Source: Lachnospiraceae bacterium UBA3638 (GTDB lineage: Bacteria; Bacillota; Clostridia; Lachnospirales; Lachnospiraceae). Taken from it: a DNA stretch of 33,902 bases. Below are positions 8,147 to 16,699 of this stretch, piece after piece. The stretch is taken from the NCBI GenBank assembly GCA_002373595.1, contig DFKT01000033.1, forward strand, positions 1-33,902. The letters are read 5' to 3'. The first letter of the stretch is position 1; each line of letters begins with the position of its first letter. The position numbers were made by a program, and so were the translations under genes. A model generated the notes under the pieces. That model was not told where the DNA came from and searched no databases. It saw nothing but the letters and a program-made list of their open reading frames with translations.

Positions 8147-8842
8147 TTATTCCCTATTCTGCAAATATCCGTATTTTATCTCTGCAAGTTTCCAGTCTTC
8201 GATATTGTCTATATCCTGGACTCGCAGCCCCGACAAGATCACGGGATATTTATTGTCAACAATATTCCCACCAAGTTCGATAAATCTTTTTACATTGTAT
8301 GAATAGAACTGTCCGGCATCATGATAGAGTTTTTCGAGATCCTGTGATCTGGTCTCCGAATACTCTTTGTATTTAAACTCGATCATCCCCTTATCATCCA
8401 TGTGATAGCATCTTTGCGGCGGGTATGAAAATTCAGTTACACTGAGGACTTCGTCGGGATTATTCTCCTCCATTATCTTTCCCGCCTGAATCAGATCTTC
8501 CGGCAAGATAAAAGGTGCTGTCGGATAAATGCAGAATACACAATCAAATTCACGTCCCTGCTCCTTATACTTTCGAAGGACTTCAAGGATAACCTGATTG
8601 GTAGTTGCATAGTCGTCCGAGGTCTCACTGCTTCTCATAAAAGGGATCTTTGCACCGTACTTTGCTGCGACATCTGCGATCTCATCGGAATCGGTCGAGA
8701 CCATTACCTCATCAAATATTCCGGCTTTCATAGCTGCTTCAATCGAATACGCAATGATCGGTTTTCCGCAAAATTCCTTTATATTTTTTCCGGGGATTCT
8801 CTTGCTCCCGCCTCTTGCCGGAATAATGACCAAAGATCTCAT
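8147..8842 (-). CDS. pseF: Pseudaminic acid cytidylyltransferase (CMP-Pse synthetase)
   Basis: The 231-residue enzyme would activate pseudaminic acid with CTP for transfer. It has the nucleotide-binding opening IIPARGGSKRIPGKNIKEF (residues 6-24), STDSDEIADVA, and a C-terminal block SQDLEKLYHDAGQFYSYN followed by LRVQDIDNIEDWKLAE, which is the pattern of PseF. GGAAAGGA stands about 9 bases before the ATG. It is the first gene of the pseF-pseG-aminotransferase operon. A sialic acid NeuA is the main alternative, but the QDL...YHDAGQFY block and the pseG/pseI neighbours favour PseF. Confidence 0.88.
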   Translation of the reverse strand: MRSLVIIPARGGSKRIPGKNIKEFCGKPIIAYSIEAAMKAGIFDEVMVSTDSDEIADVAAKYGAKIPFMRSSETSDDYATTNQVILEVLRKYKEQGREFDCVFCIYPTAPFILPEDLIQAGKIMEENNPDEVLSVTEFSYPPQRCYHMDDKGMIEFKYKEYSETRSQDLEKLYHDAGQFYSYNVKRFIELGGNIVDNKYPVILSGLRVQDIDNIEDWKLAEIKYGYLQNRE

Positions 8843-8880
8843 ATTTTTCGTTCCTTTCCATCATTTTCAGTGTCATTCGT

Positions 8881-8909
8881 ATACTAACAAAGAGGAATAA
8901 AAAAGTCAA
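8881..8909 (-). promoter_or_regulatory. Promoter of the pseF operon, overlapping the rny terminator
   Basis: On the minus strand, TTGACT (8904-8909), a 17-base spacer and TAGTAT (8881-8886) form a plausible sigma-A promoter. Its -35 begins inside the T run of the preceding rny terminator. The predicted leader is about 30 bases and contains the pseF ribosome site. Confidence 0.5.
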
Positions 8910-8940
8910 AAAAACGGGATGTCCCGAGGGACATCCCGAA
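8908..8940 (-). terminator. Rho-independent terminator of rny
   Basis: The inverted repeat CGGGATGTCCC / GGGACATCCCG (8915-8938) is followed on the minus strand by seven T. It lies about 40 bases past the rny stop codon. The plus-strand side has no T run, so it acts for the minus strand. Confidence 0.9.
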
Positions 8941-8978
8941 TTCTTTGTCGTTATGAAATTTTGCTTTGGAACCCGGAG

Positions 8979-10538
8979 TTACTTTGCGTAATCTGTTACG
9001 CGGCTCTCGCGGATAACGTTGACCTTGATCTGACCGGGATATTTCATCTCTGCTTCTATCTGCTTTGATATCTCCCTTGCCATGATGACCATGTCGGCAT
9101 CCGTTACCTGTTCCGGAACTACCATGACGCGAACTTCGCGACCGGCCTGAACAGCAAAAGATTTTTCGACACCTTTGAAATTGTTGGTGATCTCCTCCAA
9201 CTGCTTGAGACGGTTGGTGTAAATATCGAGAGTCTCTCTTCTGGCTCCCGGTCTCGCGGCGGAGATGGTATCGGCTGCCTGCACGATACACGCGATAAGA
9301 GAAGTGGGCTCCTTGTCTCCGTGGTGGGACTCAACGGAATTGATGACAACCTCATCCTCTTTGTACTTACGGCACAGATCTGCTCCGAGCTGAACATGCG
9401 ATCCTTCCATCTCGTGGTCGACCGCTTTACCGATATCGTGGAGCAATCCCGCTCTCTTCGCCAGCTTGATGTTGAGTCCGAGCTCAGCGGCCATAAGACC
9501 GGAAAGCTGTGATACTTCAACCGAATGACGAAGGACGTTCTGTCCGTAACTGGTACGGTACTTCATGCATCCGAGGAGCCTTACAAGCTCGGGATGCAGG
9601 CCGTGCACGCCAACCTCAAGTGTAGCGGCTTCTCCGGCTTCTTTGATGGTCTGCTCGACTTCTTTGCGCGCCTTCTCGACCATCTCTTCGATCTTGGCGG
9701 GATGGATACGTCCGTCAACGATCAGTTTCTCAAGCGCAATTCGTGCGATCTCACGACGCACGGGTTCAAATGCCGAGAGTACAACGGCTTCGGGAGTATC
9801 GTCGATTATCAGTTCTACACCGGTAAGCGTCTCGAGCGTACGGATATTCCTACCCTCACGTCCGATGATACGGCCCTTCATGTCGTCGCTGGGAAGCTGA
9901 ACAACCGAGATGGTACTCTCCGATACATGATCGGAAGCGCATCTCTGGATCGCACCGACGACGATCTCTTTTGCCTTTTTGTCAGCCTCTTCCTTCGCCC
10001 TGTTCTCCATTTCCTTGATCATCAGGGCTTCTTCGTGCTTTACGTCTTCTTCAACAATTTTTAAAAGGTGCTCTTTTGCCTGCTCAGAGGTTAATCCGGA
10101 TATTCTCTCCAGTTCCCGCACTCTCTGCTCGTTGAGTTTTGCAACCTCTTCCTTCATACGGTTGAGATTCTCTTCCCTCGCAGAAATGCTCTGCTCGCGC
10201 CTCTCAAGGGCGTCAGCCTTTTTGTCGATAGACTCTTCCTTCTGCTGTATACGACGCTCGGATCTCTGTACCTCGGATCTGCGGTCCTTTACTTCCTTAT
10301 CAAGGTCATTCTTGATACGGATCGCTTCTTCCTTGGCTTTGAGAGCTGCCTCGCGCTTCTCTGCATCAGCTGTCTTAAGAGCCTCGTCAATGATCTCGCG
10401 TGCCTTGTCCTCCGCTGAACCTATCGTTTTTTCGGCCTTCTGCCTCTCACTTTTGGAAGTAATGACCGACGAAAGTACTACGGAAACAATAACGGCAACC
10501 AGCAAGACCGCGATAAATACTCCAATAGGTATATTCAT
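8979..10538 (-). CDS. rny: Ribonuclease Y
   Basis: RNase Y is the membrane-anchored endoribonuclease that starts mRNA decay and processing in Bacillota. The 519-residue protein has an N-terminal membrane helix (about 4-26) and a long charged coiled coil (about 30-190). A KH RNA-binding domain with [11 protein letters not shown] follows (222-232). The HD metal-dependent domain has H337 and the LLHDIGKA motif with H367-D368, and SVESHHGD supplies further ligands near 401-408. The ATG follows AAGGAGG at 11 bases. It is transcribed alone between its own promoter and a strong terminator, divergent from recA. Confidence 0.97.
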   Translation of the reverse strand: MNIPIGVFIAVLLVAVIVSVVLSSVITSKSERQKAEKTIGSAEDKAREIIDEALKTADAEKREAALKAKEEAIRIKNDLDKEVKDRRSEVQRSERRIQQKEESIDKKADALERREQSISAREENLNRMKEEVAKLNEQRVRELERISGLTSEQAKEHLLKIVEEDVKHEEALMIKEMENRAKEEADKKAKEIVVGAIQRCASDHVSESTISVVQLPSDDMKGRIIGREGRNIRTLETLTGVELIIDDTPEAVVLSAFEPVRREIARIALEKLIVDGRIHPAKIEEMVEKARKEVEQTIKEAGEAATLEVGVHGLHPELVRLLGCMKYRTSYGQNVLRHSVEVSQLSGLMAAELGLNIKLAKRAGLLHDIGKAVDHEMEGSHVQLGADLCRKYKEDEVVINSVESHHGDKEPTSLIACIVQAADTISAARPGARRETLDIYTNRLKQLEEITNNFKGVEKSFAVQAGREVRVMVVPEQVTDADMVIMAREISKQIEAEMKYPGQIKVNVIRESRVTDYAK

Positions 10539-10583
10539 CTTGCAGGAAACCTCCTTATGCAGTTTTTAAAGTACAACAGTTAT

Positions 10584-10612
10584 ATAATAAAGACTAAAGG
10601 ACTTAGTGTCAA
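10584..10612 (-). promoter_or_regulatory. Promoter of rny
   Basis: On the minus strand, a perfect TTGACA (10607-10612), a 17-base spacer and TATTAT (10584-10589, five of six) are present. The leader is about 40 bases long. Confidence 0.8.
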
Positions 10613-10666
10613 GTAAAAGGTTTGCGGCAGGCATCAAATAAGGCTTGCAATATGGCTTTTTCTGTG

Positions 10667-10780
10667 CTATCTTCTTTGCATCGGTGATCTCTTATCACCA
10701 ATATCCATGGGACGCTCGTCCCGGATCACGCTACTTTTTTGTTTTCGATGAACGGTCTGCCCGGTTTTTGTGCCGTGCAT
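10667..10780 (-). other. Unassigned 37-codon ORF within a hairpin-rich spacer
   Basis: An open frame runs from ATG at 10780 to TAG at 10667. The product would be very basic and ends in DKRSPMQRR. No ribosome site precedes the ATG. Three inverted repeats lie in or beside it: GGTGAT-N5-ATCACC (10683-10699), GGGACG-CT-CGTCCC (10709-10722) and CGGTCT...AGACCG (10753-10786). It may be a short gene, part of a structured RNA, or one copy of a dispersed repeat. The rest of the 10620-10840 spacer shows nothing further that I recognise. Confidence 0.3.
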
Positions 10781-10842
10781 AGACCGAAGTTTGGCGAAAG
10801 CGGGGTGAAGTTTATGTAGAGAAAAAAATATTGCAAATCATA

Positions 10843-10871
10843 TTGACAAACCCGAACAAATGTTTTATATT
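10843..10871 (+). promoter_or_regulatory. Promoter of recA
   Basis: TTGACA (10843-10848), a 17-base spacer and TATATT (10866-10871) form a near-consensus sigma-A promoter. Transcription would start near 10878. Confidence 0.9.
10853..10866 (+). promoter_or_regulatory. LexA (SOS) box 1 at recA
   Basis: CGAACAAATGTTTT matches the Gram-positive LexA operator (CGAAC-N4-GTTY) with a slightly degenerate right half. It fills the spacer between -35 and -10, so bound LexA would block RNA polymerase. Confidence 0.85.
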
Positions 10872-10876
10872 GTTTT

Positions 10877-10890
10877 CGAACATTTGTTCA
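10877..10890 (+). promoter_or_regulatory. LexA (SOS) box 2 at recA
   Basis: CGAACATTTGTTCA contains the palindrome GAAC-ATTT-GTTC and sits at the predicted transcription start, 24 bases centre-to-centre from box 1. Two operators imply tight or cooperative repression relieved by DNA damage. Confidence 0.9.
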
Positions 10891-10912
10891 GAACACTTTA
10901 AGGAGAATCGAA

Positions 10913-11980
10913 ATGGAAAACGAAGAAAAGAAAAAAGCACTCGAAGCAGCTCTCGGACAGATAGAGAAACAGTACGGCAAAGGAGCCGTTATGAGACTGG
11001 GCGATCCCGATGCCCAGATGAAAGTCGAGACCATCCCCACCGGATCCATCAGCCTGGATCTCGCGCTCGGACAGGGCGGAATCCCCAAGGGCAGGATCGT
11101 TGAGATATACGGACCCGAGTCCAGCGGTAAGACTACCGTTACCCTCCACATGATAGCAGAGGTTCAGAAGCACGACGGTATCGCAGGATTCATCGATGCA
11201 GAGCACGCTCTCGATCCCGTATATGCGAGAAATATCGGCGTAGATATCGATAATCTCTATATCTCCCAGCCGGACAGCGGCGAGCAGGCTCTTGAGATCG
11301 CAGAGACCATGGTCAGATCAGGAGCTCTCGAGATAGTAGTAATCGACTCTGTTGCAGCTCTCGTACCCAAGGCAGAGATCGAGGGTGATATGGGTGACGC
11401 TCATGTTGGACTTCAGGCCAGACTGATGTCACAGGCTCTCCGCAAGCTCACCGCAGCCATCAGCAAATCAAACTGCGTAGTAGTATTTATCAACCAGCTC
11501 CGTGAGAAGGTAGGCGTCATGTTCGGTAATCCCGAGACCACTACCGGCGGACGTGCTCTTAAGTTCTACTCTTCCGTCCGTCTCGATGTCAGACGCATCG
11601 AGTCCATCAAGCAGGGCGGCGAAGTCATCGGTAACCGCACGAGAGTAAAGGTCGTAAAGAATAAGGTCGCTCCTCCTTTCAAGGAAGCTGAGTTCGATAT
11701 CATGTTCGGCGAAGGAATCTCCGTAGTAGGCGATATTCTCGATGTAGCAACGAACGCAGGCATAGTCGACAAGTCCGGCGCATGGTTCGCATACAATGGC
11801 GAGAAGATCGGCCAGGGCCGTGAGAATACCAAGATCTACTTAAAGGAGAACCCTGCTATCCTCGCAGAGATAGAGCGCAAGGTCCGCGAGCATTACGGAC
11901 TGAACAGTAAGGACGGTGAAGAAACCGCTGCTCCCAAGTCAGAGGACGCTCCCGCAAAGGGACGCAAGAAGTCGGAGTAA
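10913..11980 (+). CDS. recA: Recombinase RecA
   Basis: RecA forms filaments on single-stranded DNA, drives strand exchange and triggers LexA self-cleavage. The 355-residue protein has the Walker [10 protein letters not shown] (67-75, K73), the Walker B region [13 protein letters not shown], and the DNA-binding L2 loop in [19 protein letters not shown]. It has an acidic and lysine-mixed C-terminal tail. All catalytic segments are intact. AAGGAG lies 7 bases before the ATG. Two LexA boxes overlap the promoter. recX follows 4 bases after the stop and uses a ribosome site inside the end of recA. Confidence 0.98.
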   Translation: MENEEKKKALEAALGQIEKQYGKGAVMRLGDPDAQMKVETIPTGSISLDLALGQGGIPKGRIVEIYGPESSGKTTVTLHMIAEVQKHDGIAGFIDAEHALDPVYARNIGVDIDNLYISQPDSGEQALEIAETMVRSGALEIVVIDSVAALVPKAEIEGDMGDAHVGLQARLMSQALRKLTAAISKSNCVVVFINQLREKVGVMFGNPETTTGGRALKFYSSVRLDVRRIESIKQGGEVIGNRTRVKVVKNKVAPPFKEAEFDIMFGEGISVVGDILDVATNAGIVDKSGAWFAYNGEKIGQGRENTKIYLKENPAILAEIERKVREHYGLNSKDGEETAAPKSEDAPAKGRKKSE

Positions 11981-11984
11981 ATCT

Positions 11985-12605
11985 TTGACTGTCACATCCA
12001 TAATACCTGCGGGCAAATCCCGCTGTAAAATCATCCTTAACGGCGAATTTTCCTTTGTCCTGTACAAAGGCGAAATTCGCCGCCTTCCTATTGTCGAAGG
12101 TGAAGAACTCTCTGACGATGTCTACGAAGAGATAATGAATGAGATCCTTCCGAAGCGCGCAATCCTGCGCGCCATGAATCTTCTCCGGAAGAAAACATTT
12201 ACTGTGAAGGAACTCCGCAAGAAGCTGATCGAAGGCGGATACCCGGAGTCCGTTGTTGAACATGCTCTGGAGTATGTCTCCTCTTACGGATATACAAACG
12301 ATGAGAGATTCGCAGAGGATTATATCAGATACCACTCTTCGGACAGGGGCTCCAAGAGGATCGAAGCGGACCTGCTGATGAAGGGTGTGTCAAAGGAAGA
12401 TATCGCTGCCGCTTTCCGTGAATGCGATAAACTCGGTATCTCCGGATCCGAAAAAGAAAAGGAGAGCATCACTCTCCTCCTCGAAAAAAAGCATTATTCA
12501 CCTGATATGGATATAAAAGAACGTCAGAAGATCTTTAATTTCCTGCTCCGCAGAGGTTATTCAGCGGAGAACATCTCGAAGTATATGAAGACAGATGTGG
12601 ACTGA
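11985..12605 (+). CDS. recX: Regulatory protein RecX
   Basis: RecX binds RecA filaments and limits their activity. The 206-residue protein shows the three-helix RecX repeats: RAILRAMNLLRKKTFTVKELRKKL, VVEHALEYVSSYGYTNDERFAEDYIRYH, and a C-terminal copy with KIFNFLLRRGYSAENI. The start is assigned to TTG at 11985, since GGAG in the last recA codons stands 7 bases upstream and the next in-frame ATG would remove the N-terminal domain. A frame extends upstream to 11916 only because it overlaps recA. It is cotranscribed with recA and therefore SOS-controlled. It converges on cinA with a 32-base gap and no visible terminator. Confidence 0.9.
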   Translation: MTVTSIIPAGKSRCKIILNGEFSFVLYKGEIRRLPIVEGEELSDDVYEEIMNEILPKRAILRAMNLLRKKTFTVKELRKKLIEGGYPESVVEHALEYVSSYGYTNDERFAEDYIRYHSSDRGSKRIEADLLMKGVSKEDIAAAFRECDKLGISGSEKEKESITLLLEKKHYSPDMDIKERQKIFNFLLRRGYSAENISKYMKTDVD

Positions 12606-12637
12606 TATTGTCTGATGTGAATCGGGCAGGTCATCAC

Positions 12638-13876
12638 TTATCTGTTGGCAACACATTCCCTAATAAGAATAAGTGCTTCCGCAGCGGAGCTCTCTCTTAT
12701 CTTCGCACGCGTTCCCTTAAACATATACTGTCTGACTGTGATCTTGCCTTTCACATTACATGCTATATAGACGAGACCGACAGGTTTCTCTGCGCTTCCG
12801 CCTCCGGGACCGGCTATTCCCGTTATCGATACACACACATCCGACTTCGTCTCCATTGCGAGACCCTTGGTCATCTCTTCAGCTGTCTGTGCACTTACTG
12901 CACCGTATTTATCTATCGCCTTCTTCTTAAGGCCTAAAAGTTTCCTCTTAGCCTTATTGGAATATACGACAAATCCGCTCTTATATACTTCTGAAGCACC
13001 GGGTACATTGATCAGTCTCGCGCTTAAGAGTCCTCCTGTGCAGCTCTCTGCAATGGAGAGTGAGAAGTTTTTCTTCTTGAGGAGGTCTATGACTGATGCT
13101 TCGAGAGTCACTTCCTCTTCTGTCGCAAAGATGTTATCCTTGAAGCGCTTCTTGATCTCGCGGACTGTGGGCTGCAGGATCGTCTTGGCTTCCTTGATAT
13201 TTTTCGCACGCGCGGTCACACGTATATGGACCTCGCGGATCTTGGCATATGTCGCGATCGTAGGATTGGTCTGATTGTCGATGAGGTCTAAGATAGCTTC
13301 TTCGGCAGAGCTCTCTCCCACTCCGCAGAGCTTGATGGTACGCGATACGATCACATCCTCCGATAATGAAGAGAGATATTTCTCGACCTGCTTCTTGAAC
13401 ATGGGGACGAGTTCATCGGGAGGTCCGGGGAGAAGCACGACATGCTGATCACCCTTCTGCATGATGATACCGGGAGCAGTACCATTAGGATTGTAAAGGA
13501 CAGTGCAGCCTTCGGGAACCATAGCCTGCTTCCAGTTATTCTCGGCAGGCTCCTTGCCTCTGGTCTTGAAATATTCTGCTATATCCTGTCTCGCTTTGAC
13601 GTCTTCGACAAGCTTGTATCCGCATACGGAAGCGGCAGTCTCCTTGGTAAGGTCATCCTCCGTAGGTCCGAGACCGCCTGAGAGAATAACGATATCAGAC
13701 CTCTTGAGAGATCTCTTTAACTGATCCTTAAGCCTGTCAGCATTATCACCGACAACAGTCTGGTAATAGCATGATATGCCGAGAGCGGAAAGTCTCTCGG
13801 CAATAAAAGCGGCATTGGTATTAACGATGTTTCCCATGAGGATCTCTGTCCCCACACTGATGATCTCAGCTGTCAT
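12638..13876 (-). CDS. cinA: CinA family protein (nicotinamide-nucleotide amidase / MoCF domain)
   Basis: This 412-residue two-domain protein has the usual CinA length. The N-terminal molybdopterin-binding-like domain (about 1-170) has GTEILMGNIVNTNAAF and SGGLGPTEDDLT. The C-terminal PncC-type amidase domain (about 255-412) has SIAESCTGGLLSARL and SGFVVYSN, and would deamidate NMN or recycle pyridine nucleotides. The ATG overlaps the pgsA stop by 4 bases, so it is translationally coupled as the last gene of the yicC operon. In several Gram-positives cinA is cotranscribed with recA; here it faces recA-recX instead, so it is not in the SOS unit. Confidence 0.95.
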   Translation of the reverse strand: MTAEIISVGTEILMGNIVNTNAAFIAERLSALGISCYYQTVVGDNADRLKDQLKRSLKRSDIVILSGGLGPTEDDLTKETAASVCGYKLVEDVKARQDIAEYFKTRGKEPAENNWKQAMVPEGCTVLYNPNGTAPGIIMQKGDQHVVLLPGPPDELVPMFKKQVEKYLSSLSEDVIVSRTIKLCGVGESSAEEAILDLIDNQTNPTIATYAKIREVHIRVTARAKNIKEAKTILQPTVREIKKRFKDNIFATEEEVTLEASVIDLLKKKNFSLSIAESCTGGLLSARLINVPGASEVYKSGFVVYSNKAKRKLLGLKKKAIDKYGAVSAQTAEEMTKGLAMETKSDVCVSITGIAGPGGGSAEKPVGLVYIACNVKGKITVRQYMFKGTRAKIRESSAAEALILIRECVANR

Positions 13877-14457
13877 CCGAGTACCTTTCTGTTCTTGTAA
13901 AGATAATCAACGAGTGAAACAAGAGTAAGCACGAGTGCGAGATACATGATGATATCGGTGATGATATGAGGGAATGATACGAGTGCCAGGATAGGCTCGC
14001 CTATCATGAGTATGACCATCACCATCTGAGTCACGGTCTTGATCTTGCCCCAGTAGCTGGCTGCAATGACAACTCCCGCATCCGATGCGACGAGCCTGAA
14101 ACCGCTGATGATGAACTCTCTGGCGATAATGATAACAACGATCCACGCGGGGATCCTTCCTATATCGATGAGGCAGATCATAGCCGAGCAGACAAGAAGC
14201 TTATCGGCAAGAGGATCCGCGAACTTTCCGAAGTTGGTGATGAGATTGTATTTGCGCGCGATCTTGCCGTCAAAGAGATCGGTAAGACTGGCGATGATAA
14301 AAATGACCTCCGTAATAACGGATGCGGTCAGCTCTTCCATTTGGAAATTAAAGGGATTTAAAAGTAAGATCACAAAGGGAATGACGAGTATACATCTGAA
14401 TATGGTAAGTGCATTGGGAACGTTCCAGATCTTAGACTTTTCTTTTACATCAGACAT
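13873..14457 (-). CDS. pgsA: CDP-diacylglycerol-glycerol-3-phosphate 3-phosphatidyltransferase
   Basis: The enzyme makes phosphatidylglycerol phosphate from CDP-diacylglycerol. The 194-residue membrane protein carries the complete CDP-alcohol phosphotransferase motif DG-x2-AR-x8-G-x3-D-x3-D, within LFDGKIARKYNLITNFGKF and ADPLADK (about residues 62-88). About five or six membrane helices can be seen. A GTGAGGTG ribosome site lies just before the ATG. The gene sits 9 bases behind rimO and overlaps cinA, a conserved Bacillota arrangement. Confidence 0.95.
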   Translation of the reverse strand: MSDVKEKSKIWNVPNALTIFRCILVIPFVILLLNPFNFQMEELTASVITEVIFIIASLTDLFDGKIARKYNLITNFGKFADPLADKLLVCSAMICLIDIGRIPAWIVVIIIAREFIISGFRLVASDAGVVIAASYWGKIKTVTQMVMVILMIGEPILALVSFPHIITDIIMYLALVLTLVSLVDYLYKNRKVLG

Positions 14458-14466
14458 ATATACACC

Positions 14467-15810
14467 TCACTGTTTTATTTTTCCGTACAGATCGTATCCC
14501 GCGGCCTCTTCTATCTCTATATCCAGAAGCTCCCCCGTCATGATCTCTCTGTCCGATCTGAAGTAGACAAATCCGTCCACTCCGGGTGCATCCATATAAC
14601 TCCTGCCGACATAGAGATCCGTACCTATCCGGCCGTCATCGAAAGGAAGCATGTCTTCATCTTCTCTTCCTTCGACGAGGACTTTGAGCGTCTTGCCGAG
14701 GATCTTCTCAGCTTTGTCCGCTGCCACCGCATCCTGAAGCTCCATGATCTCATCCCGTCTGGAGATCTTGATATCATCAGGGATCTGATCGGGGAATTCC
14801 GAAGCGGGCGTACCCTCCTCAGGTGAATATGCAAATACTCCGAGCCTGTCAAATTCCGTTTCGTTTACAAATCTGTAGAGCTCTTCAAATTCTTCCTGAG
14901 TCTCTCCGGGGAATCCGGAGATAAGCGTAGTGCGTATGCAGATATCGGGAATCCTGTCGCGGATCTTTTGGATCTTGTCCTTTATGTCCGCGGATGTGAC
15001 GCCTCTGCCCATCCGCCTCAGGATATCATCGGAGATGTGCTGTATCGGCATATCGATATAGTGGCATACCTTGGGGAGCCTTGCCATCGCATCAATGATA
15101 CTGTCATCGATCTCTTCGGGATATGCATAGAGAAGTCTGATCCATTCGATGCCTTCTATGGCACTCAGCTTTTCGAGGAGTTCGGGAAGTGCTTTCTTTC
15201 CGTAGATATCGGTTCCGTATCCGCAGATCTCCTGCGCTACGAGGATCACCTCACGGACGCCTTCCTTAGCGAGATACTCTGCATCGCTTATAACATCCTC
15301 CATCTTCACGCTTCTGTATGATCCGCGAAGATAAGGAATGATGCAGTATGTGCATCTCTTGTTGCAGCCTTCTGCTATCTTCAGATATGCGTAATGACCG
15401 CCTGTGGTAAGTGCTCTTCGAGCTCTGTCAAAAGGATATTTAGAAAGTTCGTCGTATCTGTCCTGTCCGTCATCAAGTGCTTTGGCGATATACTCACCGG
15501 ACATCGTTCCGATGCAGACATCGACTTCGGGTATCTCTTTTTTGATCTCGTCCTTATAACGCTGTGCGAGGCATCCGCACGCGATCACCTTTTTCAGGTG
15601 TCCGTTCTTTTTAAGCTCAGCCATCTCGAGAAGTACGGATATACTCTCCTCCTTGGCATCACCGATAAAGCAGCATGTATTTACAATGACCGCTTCGGCT
15701 TCGCTCTCATCGAAAGTGATCTCATGACCGGCTTCCTGAATGATACCGAGCATCTTCTCGGTATCGACGAGATTCTTATCGCACCCGAGGGAAACGACGT
15801 ATACTTTCAT
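14467..15810 (-). CDS. rimO: Ribosomal protein uS12 methylthiotransferase
   Basis: RimO is a radical-SAM enzyme that methylthiolates an aspartate of ribosomal protein S12. The 447-residue protein has the N-terminal MTTase domain with cluster cysteines C10 (SLGCDKN), C46 and C80. The radical-SAM motif CNKRCTYC gives C149, C153 and C156. A C-terminal TRAM domain runs from about 375. The SLGCDKNLVDTE opening and the operon position distinguish it from MiaB, and no MtaB features are seen. It starts 8 bases behind rpoZ with an AAGGA site about 13 bases before the ATG. Confidence 0.95.
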   Translation of the reverse strand: MKVYVVSLGCDKNLVDTEKMLGIIQEAGHEITFDESEAEAVIVNTCCFIGDAKEESISVLLEMAELKKNGHLKKVIACGCLAQRYKDEIKKEIPEVDVCIGTMSGEYIAKALDDGQDRYDELSKYPFDRARRALTTGGHYAYLKIAEGCNKRCTYCIIPYLRGSYRSVKMEDVISDAEYLAKEGVREVILVAQEICGYGTDIYGKKALPELLEKLSAIEGIEWIRLLYAYPEEIDDSIIDAMARLPKVCHYIDMPIQHISDDILRRMGRGVTSADIKDKIQKIRDRIPDICIRTTLISGFPGETQEEFEELYRFVNETEFDRLGVFAYSPEEGTPASEFPDQIPDDIKISRRDEIMELQDAVAADKAEKILGKTLKVLVEGREDEDMLPFDDGRIGTDLYVGRSYMDAPGVDGFVYFRSDREIMTGELLDIEIEEAAGYDLYGKIKQ

Positions 15811-15818
15811 AAATTATC

Positions 15819-16055
15819 TCAATCCTTTTGGGGAAGGATGCGAACTTTGTTCTCGTAGATCTCTTCTACTGCAGCAGAGAGGGGCTTGTCGTTGTACTTG
15901 CCTGCCATAGCCTCATCGCCTGCAACGATCTGACGAGCGCGCTTAGCGGAAGCCATAACGATGGAATAACGGCTGGAAACGATGGGCTGATCGCTCTCGT
16001 TTTCTGCTCCCTGATTTACTGCATCCATAAGTTCTACATAAGACGGGTGTAACAT
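15819..16055 (-). CDS. rpoZ: DNA-directed RNA polymerase omega subunit
   Basis: The 78-residue omega subunit assists assembly of RNA polymerase. The core SSRYSIVMASAKRARQIV (27-44) and the DKPLSAAVEEI element (56-66) are the family signature. AAAGGAGG lies 6 bases before the ATG. It sits between gmk and rimO, as in many Bacillota. Confidence 0.95.
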   Translation of the reverse strand: MLHPSYVELMDAVNQGAENESDQPIVSSRYSIVMASAKRARQIVAGDEAMAGKYNDKPLSAAVEEIYENKVRILPQKD

Positions 16056-16067
16056 TGTATTCCTCCT

Positions 16068-16688
16068 TTATTGTGCATACTTTGCAAGTTGATTCTGTAG
16101 TCCTGTGATGAATTCGGTCATACGATGCGGCTGATCCATCGCGGACTCTGTGATGTGTCTTATATCTTCAACGCATTTGTACAGGTCGTCATTTACTACG
16201 ATGTAGTCATAATTGGCGATCTCGGCGCTTTCCTTAGCGGAGATGGCCATGCGTTTCATGATCGTTTCTTCATTCTCGGTACCGCGCTTACGGAGTCTCA
16301 TCTCCAGTTCGTCCGCGGTTGGAGGTGTGATAAAGATGATAACACTGTCGGGGAAAAGTCTCTTTATATTCTTCGCTCCGTTTACCTCTATCTCGAGAAG
16401 AACATTGCTGCCCGAGTTGAGCTTATCCTCTACATACTTTCTCGGAGTTCCGTAGTAGTTACCGTTGTACTCGTTGTACTCTATGAGCATACCGTCTGCG
16501 ATAGCTTTCTCAAAGTTCTCCCTGTCGGTATAGAAATAATCAACGCCTTCTCTCTCGCCCTCTCTGGGCTTTCTGGAAGTCATCGATATGGAGAGATTGT
16601 AGTCGGTATACTTCTCAACGAGCTTCTTAACTATGGTACCCTTACCTGCTCCGGAGAATCCGGATATGACAGTTAATACTCCCTGCAT
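16068..16688 (-). CDS. gmk: Guanylate kinase
   Basis: The enzyme phosphorylates GMP to GDP with ATP. The 206-residue protein has the P-loop GFSGAGKGT (10-18, K16), the GMP-binding TSRKPREGEREGVDYFY (37-53) and LLEIEVNGAKNIK, with a lid region near RLRKRGTENEE. AAGGAGGG lies 5 bases before the ATG. It follows yicC by 11 bases with no remA (DUF370) gene in between, unlike the Bacillus order. Confidence 0.97.
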   Translation of the reverse strand: MQGVLTVISGFSGAGKGTIVKKLVEKYTDYNLSISMTSRKPREGEREGVDYFYTDRENFEKAIADGMLIEYNEYNGNYYGTPRKYVEDKLNSGSNVLLEIEVNGAKNIKRLFPDSVIIFITPPTADELEMRLRKRGTENEETIMKRMAISAKESAEIANYDYIVVNDDLYKCVEDIRHITESAMDQPHRMTEFITGLQNQLAKYAQ

Positions 16689-16699
16689 AGCATCCCTCC

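Noticed and set aside
9525..10064. A 179-codon plus-strand frame opposite rny
   Set aside because: It is a mirror of the rny reading frame without a ribosome site or recognisable motif.
10709..10740. Terminator formed by GGGACG-CT-CGTCCC and the later T run
   Set aside because: Twelve bases separate the stem from the T run, too far for intrinsic termination.
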